Assembly (NCBI GenBank): GCA_030836185.1 | Contig: JAURQH010000031.1 | Location: forward strand, 224,791 to 288,790 | Direction: 5' to 3' | Source of the DNA: Planctomycetota bacterium | GTDB taxonomy: Bacteria; Planctomycetota; Planctomycetia; Planctomycetales; Planctomycetaceae | DNA length: 64,000 nucleotides | Part shown: piece by piece, positions 18,064-27,709 of the stretch | Numbering within the stretch: position 1 is the stretch's first letter | How the letters are laid out: each line of letters begins with the position of its first letter | Made by a program: the position numbers and the translations under genes | The notes under the pieces: model-generated | Seen by the model: the letters and a program-made list of their open reading frames with translations, nothing else | Databases searched by the model: none | Told to the model about the DNA's origin: nothing

Positions 18064-21017
18064 TTCGATCATCACTCATTCTGTGTGTTCTCCTGGTTTC
18101 CAATACGAGTAGGTCTGAAGACTATTTCGCCTCAAAAATTGAACCTCTGTTGCGTAAACGATGTTTTGAATGCCACTCTCATGAGCAATCTATCGAGGCA
18201 GGTTTGGCTTTGGATTCACGGTCTGGCTGGGAGATTGGTGGAGACTCCGGCACAGCCGTAGTACCGGGCAAACCGGAGCAAAGCCTGTTAATAAAAAAAG
18301 TCCGCTGGAGTGATGCCGAGCATGAAATGCCACCGGATGAGAAGTTGCCTGCTGAGGAAATCGCTTTGTTGGAAGAGTGGGTGAAACTGGGGGCTCCTGA
18401 TCCGAGGAAGTTGACAGCTTCAAAGTCGGATGCACTCGATTGGTGGTCGCTCAAGCCTCTCAAGCCGGTGGCCATTCCCGGCTCTGACGTTCACCCCATT
18501 GATGCCTTTATTCAAGAGAAGCTGACAGCAAACGATCTCAAGCCATCCAGGCCAGCAGATCGAAGAACGCTGATCCGCAGACTTTATCTGGACCTTCATG
18601 GCTTCCTACCAACACCACAAGAAGTCCATACATTTGAGACCGATAACGACCCACAAGCGTGGGAGAAACTGGTCGACAGAATGCTTGACTCACCCCGATA
18701 TGGAGAACGGTGGGCACGACATTGGCTTGATGTGTTTCACTATGCTGATTCTCATGGCTGCGAGCATGACGTGAAACGCCCCAACGCTTGGCGATTTCGA
18801 GATTATGTGATTGACCGATTGAATTCGGATGTCCCTTGGGACCGTTTTGTTCGCGAGCAGCTTGCGGTGGATGTCTTTTATCCCGATGAACCGCGGCTTA
18901 CTCCTGCATTGGGCTTTATTGCGGCAGGGCCGTTAGAGCTGAGTCGAGCTTCTACTGCTCCGGTTACGTTTGATTACCTTGATCGCGACGACATGGTGAC
19001 TCAAACCATGGCGGCGTTCGCAAGTACAACGGCCAATTGCGCGCGATGCCATACGCACAAGTTCGATCCGATTACTCAAGAGGATTACTACTCCCTTCAG
19101 GCCGTTTTCGCGGGGGTGGGGAAAGGAGATCTCGAATTCGATGCGAATGATGATGTTCACAAACGTCGAATTGAAATGCAAAGTCTCCTCGCTGCGACCG
19201 TCTCGCACGACTCAAGCTATTTGCTGCAATCGAAATATGCCGAGATCGTGAATGAATGGGTTCAACATTGGGAGATCGGTCAGAAGAATCCGGTTCAATG
19301 GCATCCACTTGACGGAGACGTGTTTCTTTCATCCGGTGGTGCGACTCTCACCAAGCAAGACGATGGATCAATTTATGTGAGTGGTAAGCTTCCCGATCAA
19401 GAGGAATACACCATCACATCCGACGTTAAACAAAAGCGAGTCACATCCATCCGCTTGGATGTCCTCAAGGATGACCGTCTTCCCGAAGGTGGACCTGGAC
19501 GCGCTGGAAACGGAAATCTTCATTTGTCAGAAGCCAATTTTCACTGGTTTCCAGACGGGGCAAAGACACCGGTCAAGCTAAAGATATCGCAAACATCGGC
19601 AGATTATGACCAAGATGGATGGACATCCGCCCAAGCCATCGATGGTGACCTTAAGACGGGGTGGGCGATTTATCCTGAGGTCAACAAATCACACTTCATT
19701 GTGTTTGAACTCGCAGAACCCATTGACGCCACTACTCGGGGGCGACTTGCAATCACCCTCAAGCAACTCTATCCACCAAAACACGTGATCGGACGATTCC
19801 GCTTGTCCGTTACGGATGCTGATGCCGTTGCGACACGCGTTCTTCCGAAAACAGTTCAAGATGCACTGAAGAAACCGGCAGAGATGCGTACGCAGTCAGA
19901 TCATACTGCAATCGCGGAAGTTGCACTCCATAAATACGCCAGCAAAAAACTTGCCGAGCTTCCTGAACCGGCGGTTGTATACGGAGTTTCGCCTTACTGG
20001 TCTCATGCAAAAAAACAACCTGACCCCATCGCCCCGAAAGTCGTCCATCTGTTACGGCGGGGTGAGTTTAATAAACCCGTTCGAGAAGTGAAGCCCGGCG
20101 CACTGTCGGTGATTTCTGGATTGCCGGGACGGTTTGAGGATTTGCATTCGCAGCCAGAATCGTCACGCCGCGCGGCATTGGCCGATTGGTTGGTTCATCC
20201 AGAAAATCCACTGGCGTGGCGCAGTGTCGTGAACCGAGTCTGGCACTATCACTTTGGTCGGGGAATTTGTGATACCCCCAATGATTTCGGTCGCATGGGG
20301 GGTAAGCCGTCTCACCCGGAGTTGCTCGACTGGCTTGCGGTTTGGTTTCGGGATCAGAGCCAAGGTTCGCTTAAAGAACTTCATCGATTGATTTTGACGA
20401 GTCACACATGGAAGCAGGCGAGCGTTCTGGAGTCTGTTCCAGCTCGGAATTTGGAAATAGATCGAGAGAACAGATTGCTCTGGAGAATGAACCGCTCTCG
20501 TCTTGATGCGGATTCATTCCGTGATTCGACGCTTCGCATTTCTGGTCGACTGGATCTCAGCGTCGGAGGAGAAGGAATTGAACAGTTTGTGAAAACGGCC
20601 GGTCCTCAAGCCACACCCGCACTGAATTACGAGCAATATGACTGGAATCGCAAACCCGCGCATCGTCGCAGTATTTATCGCGTGGTCTGGCGCGGTATTC
20701 CAGATCCTTTTATGGATGCTTTGGACTTCCCTGATTTGGCATTACTGACGCCGAAGCGAAACTTCTCAGTTTCCGCACTGCAATCACTCACATTGTACAA
20801 CAATCATTTTGTCCTGCATGCCTCTGGTTGGATTGCCGACCGAGTGAAACAAGAAGTACCGACCGAACAACAGGTGCAGCGTGCGGTACAATTATGTTGG
20901 CAGCGTACACCCACCAAGACTGAACTCAAATCGTTTGAAGATTATGCCGAATTACACGGACTGACAGCACTCTGCCGAGTGTTGCTCAACAGTAACGAAT
21001 ACTTGTTTATCGATTAG
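18060..21017 (+). CDS. PSCyt1/DUF1549/DUF1553 exported protein
   Basis: 985 residues, a typical planctomycete multidomain protein. After a short signal peptide comes a cytochrome-c-like PSCyt1 domain with the heme-binding CFECH at 35-39. The DUF1549 region spans roughly 145-350 and includes a second CxxCH, CARCHTHKFDPI, near 325. A beta-rich middle part with discoidin-like features (ASAQAIDGDLKTGW type) is followed by DUF1553 at roughly 690-950 (NRVWHYHFGRGI, PNDFGRMG). The biochemical role is not established; such proteins pair with DUF1501 and are thought to act in breakdown of complex compounds at the cell surface or in the periplasm. It overlaps iclR by four bases, and the DUF1501 gene starts two bases after its stop. 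Confidence 0.92.
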   Translation: MIRSSLILCVLLVSNTSRSEDYFASKIEPLLRKRCFECHSHEQSIEAGLALDSRSGWEIGGDSGTAVVPGKPEQSLLIKKVRWSDAEHEMPPDEKLPAEEIALLEEWVKLGAPDPRKLTASKSDALDWWSLKPLKPVAIPGSDVHPIDAFIQEKLTANDLKPSRPADRRTLIRRLYLDLHGFLPTPQEVHTFETDNDPQAWEKLVDRMLDSPRYGERWARHWLDVFHYADSHGCEHDVKRPNAWRFRDYVIDRLNSDVPWDRFVREQLAVDVFYPDEPRLTPALGFIAAGPLELSRASTAPVTFDYLDRDDMVTQTMAAFASTTANCARCHTHKFDPITQEDYYSLQAVFAGVGKGDLEFDANDDVHKRRIEMQSLLAATVSHDSSYLLQSKYAEIVNEWVQHWEIGQKNPVQWHPLDGDVFLSSGGATLTKQDDGSIYVSGKLPDQEEYTITSDVKQKRVTSIRLDVLKDDRLPEGGPGRAGNGNLHLSEANFHWFPDGAKTPVKLKISQTSADYDQDGWTSAQAIDGDLKTGWAIYPEVNKSHFIVFELAEPIDATTRGRLAITLKQLYPPKHVIGRFRLSVTDADAVATRVLPKTVQDALKKPAEMRTQSDHTAIAEVALHKYASKKLAELPEPAVVYGVSPYWSHAKKQPDPIAPKVVHLLRRGEFNKPVREVKPGALSVISGLPGRFEDLHSQPESSRRAALADWLVHPENPLAWRSVVNRVWHYHFGRGICDTPNDFGRMGGKPSHPELLDWLAVWFRDQSQGSLKELHRLILTSHTWKQASVLESVPARNLEIDRENRLLWRMNRSRLDADSFRDSTLRISGRLDLSVGGEGIEQFVKTAGPQATPALNYEQYDWNRKPAHRRSIYRVVWRGIPDPFMDALDFPDLALLTPKRNFSVSALQSLTLYNNHFVLHASGWIADRVKQEVPTEQQVQRAVQLCWQRTPTKTELKSFEDYAELHGLTALCRVLLNSNEYLFID

Positions 21018-21019
21018 CC

Positions 21020-22453
21020 ATGATAGAAACACTCAACAGCTTGAATCGTCGGGACTTCCTCTCGAACACAGGGGGAGGTCTTTGTGGGATTGCGTTGGCC
21101 GATATGTTCGCGCGCGAGCAAGGAGTCTTGGCTGCTACCGGAAGTCTGGCTCGTGATGAGGGTTTACACCATGCTCCAAAAGTACGACGTATCATCCAGT
21201 TGTTCATGACGGGCGGTGCCAGCCCCATGGACACGTTTGATTACAAACCGGAACTGGAACGACTGCATGGCCAGAAACTTGGCCCTACAGATAAACCAGA
21301 AGGCTTCACTGCGATGCCGGGCGCAATAATGAAGAGTCCGTTCAAATTCAAACAGCATGGTGAGTCTGGACGCTGGGTCAGCAGTGTGTTTCCACATCAA
21401 GCGAAGTGGGTTGACGAAATGGCCTTTCTCATGGCGATGGCTTCGAAAACCAACGTGCATGGTCCCGGTACATATATGATGAATTCCGGTTTTGTGTTGC
21501 CTGGTTTTCCCTGCATGGGCGCGTGGATTTCTTACGCGCTTGGTAATCTGACGGACAACCTGCCGACCTTTATTGTTTTGCCCGATGCCAAAGGTCTTCC
21601 GTACAATCAACGTGGGCCATTCTCAGCCGGTTTTCTTCCGGCTGTTCATCAAGGGACCGTCATCAATGCCGCCTCTGGAACGCCTGTTCCCGATTTGTTC
21701 GCCAACGAACATTTTGAGTTCGCCACCAAAGCGGCCAATCGAGAGGGATTGGCGCTTTTGAATCAGGTTAATCAATCACACGCTGAACAGAGAGCCGATG
21801 ACTCCCGGCTTGATGCCCGGATTCGTTCGTACGAACTGGCAGCCAAAATGCAGTTATCGGCGCCGGAAGCTTTCGACATCTCGAAAGAAAGTCAATCGAC
21901 ACATCAAGCGTATGGTTTGGGACAAAGTGAAACAGATGATTTCGGTCGCCGGTGTTTGCTCGCTCGTCGTCTTGTCGAACGCGACACACGTTTCGTTCAA
22001 GTTTGGAGCGGCCCACAAGGGGCAACCGGCAATTGGGATAATCACGGTAGCATTCCCAAAGAATTACCACCGATTGCCAGAAGTGTTGACCAACCGATTG
22101 CTGCGTTAATTGGTGATTTGAAAACCCGTGGATTGTTCGAGGACACATTACTCATTTGGACAACTGAATTCGGTCGGACACCATTCGCCCAAGGAGGCGA
22201 GGGGAGAGACCACAATGGCGGAAGTTTTGTCACCTGGTTAGCGGGAGCAGGAATCAATGCTGGTGTGGCACATGGTCAAAGTGATGACTGGGGTTATAAA
22301 GCAGCAGAGGGAAAAACCTACTGCTACGACTTTCATGCCACAATCTTGCACTTGCTCGGTATCGATCATAAACGCTTGACCTTTTTGCAGAATGGTATCG
22401 ACCGGCGATTAACCGATGTGCACGGGCATGTAGTCCATGAGATATTGAAATAA
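21020..22453 (+). CDS. DUF1501 (sulfatase-like) exported protein
   Basis: 477 residues. The N-terminus LNRRDFLSNTGGG is a twin-arginine-type export signal. DUF1501 proteins have an alkaline-phosphatase/sulfatase-like fold; visible parts are FMTGGASPMDTFDYKPEL near the start, SGPQGATGNWDNHG, and the conserved TEFGRTPFAQGGEGRDHN near 390-400. The enzymatic activity is unknown. It follows the PSCyt1 gene after two bases, the standard planctomycete pairing, and probably forms one operon with it and iclR. Confidence 0.92.
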   Translation: MIETLNSLNRRDFLSNTGGGLCGIALADMFAREQGVLAATGSLARDEGLHHAPKVRRIIQLFMTGGASPMDTFDYKPELERLHGQKLGPTDKPEGFTAMPGAIMKSPFKFKQHGESGRWVSSVFPHQAKWVDEMAFLMAMASKTNVHGPGTYMMNSGFVLPGFPCMGAWISYALGNLTDNLPTFIVLPDAKGLPYNQRGPFSAGFLPAVHQGTVINAASGTPVPDLFANEHFEFATKAANREGLALLNQVNQSHAEQRADDSRLDARIRSYELAAKMQLSAPEAFDISKESQSTHQAYGLGQSETDDFGRRCLLARRLVERDTRFVQVWSGPQGATGNWDNHGSIPKELPPIARSVDQPIAALIGDLKTRGLFEDTLLIWTTEFGRTPFAQGGEGRDHNGGSFVTWLAGAGINAGVAHGQSDDWGYKAAEGKTYCYDFHATILHLLGIDHKRLTFLQNGIDRRLTDVHGHVVHEILK

Positions 22454-22641
22454 CCAATTCAGAGATTGCTACCAGAATCAGTTCGGACCACTCTTCGCTC
22501 ACGCCGACTTCAGGCTCTCAAAAAACATTCTCGTGTAGGGACGTAACAGATATACGTCAGAGTTAGACATTGTCGGTGGTGGCGAGTACGCTATAGAGCT
22601 GAAAATCAATTAACTTCACCTGCAACCCAACAGGCACCCTG

Positions 22642-23190
22642 ATGAGTGATCGAATTGTAATGCGTACCGGAGAGTCCCTTGTCGCTGGCGGGCCACCATT
22701 TACCGCGGCGGAACCAGAAGTTGTTATTGGCGAATTGGACGGGCCTGTTGGCACGGCGATTGCCACTTTGACCGGCGGTCAATCGGCTGGCCACTCGAAG
22801 GTCTTTGCCATTCTCGACACCGATATTCAGGTGCGACCGGTCACTCTGATGGTCAGCAAGGTGACCGTAAAAAGCACCGCCTACACAAATATTTTAATGG
22901 GGACCGTGCAAGCGGCTATTGCGAACGGGGTCCTCGATGCAGTCCGAGCGGGTGACATTCCCAAAGAAAAAGCCAACGATCTCGGCATCGTCTGCTCAGT
23001 CTGGCTCAATCCCGGCGCTGCCACCGATGAGAACCTTGATCACAAAGCGTTGTTCGAGATTCATCGCAAGGCGACGGCACAAGCTATCCACAAAGCCATG
23101 CACAACGAACCTTCCATCGACTGGCTGCTGGAGAACCAGGACAAAATCACCCACAAGTACTACCAACGGGGTCTCGACGGGAAACTGTAA
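22642..23190 (+). CDS. Formaldehyde-activating-enzyme-like protein
   Basis: 182 residues matching Fae along its length: GESLVAGG, DGPVGTAIATLTGG, VFAILDTDIQVRPVTLMVSK followed by VTVKSTAYTNILMGTVQAAI, and DIPKEKANDLGIVCSVWLNP. Fae condenses formaldehyde with tetrahydromethanopterin to methylene-H4MPT. Lined up by hand with the Methylobacterium enzyme (from memory), the catalytic His17 position is occupied by Glu24 here, so this is better called Fae-like and its activity is open. The C-terminal extension (about residues 150-182) is unusual for Fae. A kinase gene of eukaryotic type follows after 48 bases. Other C1 genes (fwdD/fwdB) lie 25 kb away. Start ATG at 22642 after AGGCACC. Confidence 0.88.
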   Translation: MSDRIVMRTGESLVAGGPPFTAAEPEVVIGELDGPVGTAIATLTGGQSAGHSKVFAILDTDIQVRPVTLMVSKVTVKSTAYTNILMGTVQAAIANGVLDAVRAGDIPKEKANDLGIVCSVWLNPGAATDENLDHKALFEIHRKATAQAIHKAMHNEPSIDWLLENQDKITHKYYQRGLDGKL

Positions 23191-23238
23191 TCAAAGTCTG
23201 TTTTCGCTGCGAGTGTGTGAACGTCAGAGAAAATCATC

Positions 23239-24276
23239 ATGGTAGAACGAGACGAGCTTAAACCGAACACGTTATTTGTTGAGGTGTCTGGGGCAGGACT
23301 TCCCGAAGTGGATGGTCTGTTCGTGCCGTCAACGGCTCCTCCCGCCGAATCGGAATCGGGGACGGTCTCAAGTCTCGGTTACTGGAATGGGAAAATGGCG
23401 TGGGATCGGGCCGATGGCAAAAGCGAGAGAAGCCCGGCCCTCTCGTATTCCAACAGCTACAAGTCATGGAGAATCTGCCGTCTCGATGGACATCTCGCCT
23501 ACGACATGACCTGCGACGAGGAATTGCCGCCAACCGACAGGGAATGGCACGTTTACAAGAAGGGGGTCGCACCGGCCCCCAAGGTTGTGGTTCATCATTA
23601 TGATCCTCGGCAACCTTGTCCAGAACCGAATGTGGTCTTTGTGCTGGGAGGCCCTGGTGCCGGGAAAGGAACGATGTGCGAGCTTGCCGAATCTCAACTT
23701 GGCTGGATGCACCTTTCGACGGGAGATTTACTGCGAGCCGAGCGCGAGAGTGGAGGTCCAACCGCCGCCACCATCGAAGAAATTCTTGCTGCGGGAAAGT
23801 TAGTCCCCAACGAGATAACAGTGGCGCTGCTCAAAAACGCGATGGAGCACATCACCAGAACGACGGGTAAGAATAATTTCTTGCTCGATGGATTTCCACG
23901 CTCTCTGGATAACTTGGAAGGTTGGTACGAAATCTTCGGTCGAGACGCGGAACTGCCGAAAATGTTGTACTTCGAGTGTCCCGTGGATGTTCTCGAACAA
24001 CGAATCCTGGGCCGTGCGAAATTCACCGGCAGAAGCGACGATAATGTCGAGAGCTTGAAGCTGAGGTTCGAGACGTTCAAGACGGAAACAATGCCGACGG
24101 TTGAACATTTCAAGAGCCTCCATAAGTGTGTGGAAATCGACACCTCTCAAGACCGGCAAACCGTCTACGCTCTCGTCCAGACCTGCCTGGCTGAATACAC
24201 CGACAGCGAGATCGCCGCCAAACCGCTTACCGAAAGAGCCGAGATCCTTCTTGGCCTGCGACCTTATCCCGACTAG
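23239..24276 (+). CDS. Eukaryote-type UMP-CMP kinase with protist-like N-domain
   Basis: 345 residues in two parts. Residues about 10-118 (VSGAGLPEVDGLF, SYSNSYKSWRICRL, DREWHVYKKGVAPAP) resemble a small domain that I know from algal and protist proteins. Residues 130-320 are an adenylate-kinase-fold enzyme: P-loop GGPGAGKGT at 137-145, LSTGDLLRAER, NMP-binding FLLDGFPRSLDNLEGW, and a short LID with GRSDDNVESLKLR. These stretches fit eukaryotic UMP-CMP kinases, which make UDP and CDP from UMP and CMP with ATP, better than bacterial Adk or Cmk. Substrate choice still needs testing. It is separated by 48 bases from the Fae-like gene and is probably co-transcribed. Both halves point to gene transfer from a eukaryote. 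Confidence 0.85.
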   Translation: MVERDELKPNTLFVEVSGAGLPEVDGLFVPSTAPPAESESGTVSSLGYWNGKMAWDRADGKSERSPALSYSNSYKSWRICRLDGHLAYDMTCDEELPPTDREWHVYKKGVAPAPKVVVHHYDPRQPCPEPNVVFVLGGPGAGKGTMCELAESQLGWMHLSTGDLLRAERESGGPTAATIEEILAAGKLVPNEITVALLKNAMEHITRTTGKNNFLLDGFPRSLDNLEGWYEIFGRDAELPKMLYFECPVDVLEQRILGRAKFTGRSDDNVESLKLRFETFKTETMPTVEHFKSLHKCVEIDTSQDRQTVYALVQTCLAEYTDSEIAAKPLTERAEILLGLRPYPD

Positions 24277-24379
24277 ATCATGCGGGTTCGGTCCTTTCAG
24301 TGTTGCTCATCTATGTGACTTTCACCTTATCCGAGTCCTCAGCGCGATTTTCATGACTCACGTTGATGAATCCGATGAC

Positions 24380-25759
24380 TCAAACCAATTCGGGGATCGG
24401 TCGGCCACCTTCTTGGATGATCGGGATCGGTCGGCCGGAATGGTTGATCCATTGCGATTCGAGATCGATCCCGAGGTGTTGAAATGTTGTCGCGGCAAGG
24501 TCCTGCGGACGTACGGGAGCGGTCAAGATGGCTCCTCCGCGACGATCACTGCTGCCGATGGTTTGACCATGTTGGAAGCCACCACCCGCCATCACCATCG
24601 ACATGCTATTTGTCCAATGGTCTCGACCGGCTTCTTTGTTGATGACCGGAGAGCGTCCGAATTCTCCCAGCATCATGACGAGAGTATCGTCGAGCAGTCC
24701 GCGTTCTTCCAGATCAGTGATGAGTGCGTACAAAGCTCGGTCGACGCGAGGGATTAACGGTTTGAGCCCTTTTTCAATTCCCCCCCAGCGAACATTGTCA
24801 CCATGATGGTCGAAGTAGCCCCACGCTCCGCTGACAAGAACGTATGAGACGCCGGCTTCCACGAGACGACGGGCTTGGAGAGTTTTAGTACCAAGACTCT
24901 CGCGACCATATTTGTCACGTGTCTCGTCACTTTCTTGAGAGATGTCGAATGCGGCTTCGACTTTCCCCGAAAGTGTCATGTCGATCGCATTTTGTGAATA
25001 GCGGTCCATGCGTTCCATTTGATCGCTTTGGTCCAGTGATCGACGTAACGAATCGAAGTGATTTCGTAACACGCTGCGATCTTGCATTCGGGATGTCGTC
25101 AATCCGTCCGGCAGATGAAATTTGCCAGCCAGTTCGTTTCCTTTGACGGGAGCAAACGCCTGTCCCATATCGCCCGCTTCCCAGACATCGGCTTTCCAGG
25201 AGTCGGCAAGTCCGACGAACGCGGGCATGTTGGGATCATTCGGGCCTCGGAACTTCGCGCAGACAGATCCCATGGAAGGAAAACCCGCGCCATCCTTGCC
25301 GTCATTGGTGCGTTGAGCGAGTGGATTGCCGGCTTGCAATGTAATGGGGGTATGATTACTGGCAGAGCAGTCGACGGAACGGATGATCGAAAGTTTGTCG
25401 GCGATGGAAGCCTGTAGTGGAAGGTGTTCGGTGAAAGCGACGCCGGGAATCTTTGTGTCGATGGTGCTGAACGGGCTGCGGATTTCCTGGGGAGCCATCG
25501 GCTTGGGATCCCACATGTCAATTTGCGAGGGACCACCAGAGAGCCAAATGTAGATGACCGATTTGGGGGATTTCTGGAGACGCTGCGTTTCGTCACCTGA
25601 AAGATTATTTGTGAGGGCCATGCCTCCCAATCCCGCAAATCCTGCTTGCAGAAATCCTCTGCGAGAACACGATTCCAGAATTGAGGGAGCTAGCGGAAGA
25701 ACTGGTGACAATCCGGCAGATTGATGATGACTATTAAACACCGTTGCTCGATTCTTCAT
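24380..25759 (-). CDS. DUF1501 (sulfatase-like) exported protein
   Basis: 459 residues, second DUF1501 protein of the window. The N-terminus has a twin-arginine motif (CSRRGFLQAGFAGLGG) some 30 residues in, so a Tat signal is likely. Typical blocks follow: SVIYIWLSGGPSQIDMWDPK, LPLQASIADKLSIIRSVDCS, and MMLGEFGRSPVINKEAGRDHW. Unlike the copy at 21 kb it has no PSCyt1 partner next to it; its usual mate may be elsewhere. Convergent with the UMP-CMP kinase gene. An AGGAAG ribosome site lies 9 bases before the ATG. Confidence 0.92.
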   Translation of the reverse strand: MKNRATVFNSHHQSAGLSPVLPLAPSILESCSRRGFLQAGFAGLGGMALTNNLSGDETQRLQKSPKSVIYIWLSGGPSQIDMWDPKPMAPQEIRSPFSTIDTKIPGVAFTEHLPLQASIADKLSIIRSVDCSASNHTPITLQAGNPLAQRTNDGKDGAGFPSMGSVCAKFRGPNDPNMPAFVGLADSWKADVWEAGDMGQAFAPVKGNELAGKFHLPDGLTTSRMQDRSVLRNHFDSLRRSLDQSDQMERMDRYSQNAIDMTLSGKVEAAFDISQESDETRDKYGRESLGTKTLQARRLVEAGVSYVLVSGAWGYFDHHGDNVRWGGIEKGLKPLIPRVDRALYALITDLEERGLLDDTLVMMLGEFGRSPVINKEAGRDHWTNSMSMVMAGGGFQHGQTIGSSDRRGGAILTAPVRPQDLAATTFQHLGIDLESQWINHSGRPIPIIQEGGRPIPELV

Positions 25760-25960
25760 GACAAAAACTTCCTGAGAGACAAATCAGCGAGCATTTATAT
25801 AATATATCGAGATTTGTCGTTCATTTCTATGCCAATTTCTTGGAGTAATGATCGATCCGTTATCAGTATGAGCATCTTTGGGTGTTATTACATCTCGTTT
25901 GCAGGAATTTGATCTGATAAAGTAATGTTTCAACGCGAATCTCGGGCGTAATATCGTACA

Positions 25961-25993
25961 AAAAAGCCCAACGTCGAAAATGACGATGGGCTT
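25961..25993 (-). terminator. Terminator of the sulP gene
   Basis: AGCCCA-CGTC / GACG-TGGGCT inverted repeat followed on the minus strand by a run of T (AAAAA at 25961-25965 on the plus strand), 31 bases beyond the SulP stop. The rest of 25760-26023 is AT-rich and holds the promoter region of the DUF1501 gene. Confidence 0.8.
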
Positions 25994-26023
25994 GTGTTCT
26001 CACAGTGGCTGTGTTTTCGACTT

Positions 26024-27709
26024 TCAGATCGCCGTGTGGCAGTCTTGATTGTCGATGTTGACTTCCATAATCGGCTCCGCTTTATTGAGCATTCGCAGGC
26101 AATCATCGGAGAGGCTTTTCAGGACCACCGTTTTGCCGAGGTCACGATATCGAGCACAGACGCCGTTGATGGCTTCCAAGGCCGAGTGATCGTAGACGCG
26201 AGTGTTCTTGAACTCGATGGTGACTGTCTCAGGATCTTCCGTGGGAGTGAAAATCTCTTTGAAGGTTGTGACAGCCCCAAAGAAGAGTGGTCCCGAGAGT
26301 TCATAAAGTTTTTCGTCAGCGCCTTCTTCAATGGTGGCTTCAATCTGATGGGACTTGTTCCAGGCGAAGACTAACGCAGAAATCACGACTCCCGCGGCGA
26401 CGGCAATTGCCAAATCGAAGGCCACGGTGATGGCAGAAACCATCACAATCACGAACATGTCGCTTTTTGGGATTTTGTTCCAGAGACGAAGGCTTGTCCA
26501 TTCAAAAGTCGCGATCACCACAATGAACATCACCCCGATCAGGGCGGGAACCGGGATCATGCCGATACATTTCCAAAGTGGCGGAATCATAATAAATGCA
26601 AACAGGCACAATGCAGCCGTAATGCCTGAAAGACGATTACGGCCTCCCGAGCGGATATTGATCATTGACTGCCCGATCATGGCACATCCCCCCATACTTC
26701 CGAAAAACCCAGAGACCATGTTGGCGAGTCCTTGAGCAATGCATTCACGATTGCTGGAGCCGCGAGTTTCGGTCAGTTCGTCAATGAGAGTGAGCGTCAT
26801 CAGAGATTCAATCAAGCCGATTGCGGCAAGAGTCGCGGCAAGTCCGAAGATCACTGCAAATGATTCCCAACTGAAAGGGATCGAAGGAATCGCGAAATGG
26901 CCCGCTTGGCGTTCACTGACTGTCTTGGTGACTGCGATGGTTTTACCGGCAATTTCGTGTCCTCGGTCGTTGACTTCTGAGTAGATCAGATCAGGCTTTT
27001 CAGATTCAAAAAGACGTGTTTTTGCGACCTTCTCCATCGACAGGACATCCATCTGGTCGACACTATTTTGAACAGTCACAGACTGTAGCGGTGTGAACTG
27101 AACGAGCAATGTGACGGCGACAATTGCAACCAGAGTCCCCGGGACGGCTTTAGTGAGTTTCGGCAATAGATAGATAATGGCCATCGTAAGGGCGATGAGG
27201 CTGATCGTAACCAACATCATACCGCCAGTCATCCATTGTCCGACAATTTCAAAAGAGTGCGAATGGTCGTTGAACGTGACTTGATGATTGGCCTTGAGTT
27301 GGCCGAACTGAGCAAGGCCGATGACGATGGCTAAGCCGTTTACAAAACCGAGCATGACAGAGTGAGGCAGAAGCCGAACATATTTTCCGACTTTGCAAAC
27401 GCCACATAATATTTGGATGATCCCAGAGAGAATCACCGCAGCAAACAGGTACTCGAGTCCGTATAAAACCACAAAGGCAGTCATTGCAACAGCCATTGCT
27501 CCGGTGGCACCAGAAATCATTCCGGGACGACCACCAATGAGAGAGGTGATGAAGCCGACAAAGAAAGCAGCCCACAATCCTACTGAGGGATCGACTCCAG
27601 CGACAAATGCAAATGCGACAGCTTCGGGGACGAGTGCCAAGGCGACCGTCAGGCCGGAGAGCAGCTCGTTCTTGAGATTCATTTCTCGTTTAATCAATAA
27701 CTCAATCAT
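26024..27709 (-). CDS. SulP-family anion transporter
   Basis: 561 residues, membrane protein of the SulP/SLC26 family. The first transmembrane region holds GGRPGMISGATGAMAVAM, a family hallmark, and the central part shows GGCAMIGQSMINIRSGGRNR. A C-terminal STAS domain (LSGPLFFGAVTTFKEIF, VYDHSALEAINGV) completes the set. Family members carry sulfate, bicarbonate or other anions with Na+ or H+. A hydrophilic insert between transmembrane segments (residues about 215-275, QSVTVQNSVDQMD onward) is larger than in well-known members. No neighbouring gene, such as carbonic anhydrase, points to a substrate. Confidence 0.92.
   Translation of the reverse strand: MIELLIKREMNLKNELLSGLTVALALVPEAVAFAFVAGVDPSVGLWAAFFVGFITSLIGGRPGMISGATGAMAVAMTAFVVLYGLEYLFAAVILSGIIQILCGVCKVGKYVRLLPHSVMLGFVNGLAIVIGLAQFGQLKANHQVTFNDHSHSFEIVGQWMTGGMMLVTISLIALTMAIIYLLPKLTKAVPGTLVAIVAVTLLVQFTPLQSVTVQNSVDQMDVLSMEKVAKTRLFESEKPDLIYSEVNDRGHEIAGKTIAVTKTVSERQAGHFAIPSIPFSWESFAVIFGLAATLAAIGLIESLMTLTLIDELTETRGSSNRECIAQGLANMVSGFFGSMGGCAMIGQSMINIRSGGRNRLSGITAALCLFAFIMIPPLWKCIGMIPVPALIGVMFIVVIATFEWTSLRLWNKIPKSDMFVIVMVSAITVAFDLAIAVAAGVVISALVFAWNKSHQIEATIEEGADEKLYELSGPLFFGAVTTFKEIFTPTEDPETVTIEFKNTRVYDHSALEAINGVCARYRDLGKTVVLKSLSDDCLRMLNKAEPIMEVNIDNQDCHTAI

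Noticed and set aside
24101..24757. 218-codon plus-strand frame overlapping the UMP-CMP kinase and the DUF1501 gene
   Set aside because: It covers the ends of two well-supported genes in other frames and has no domain features.
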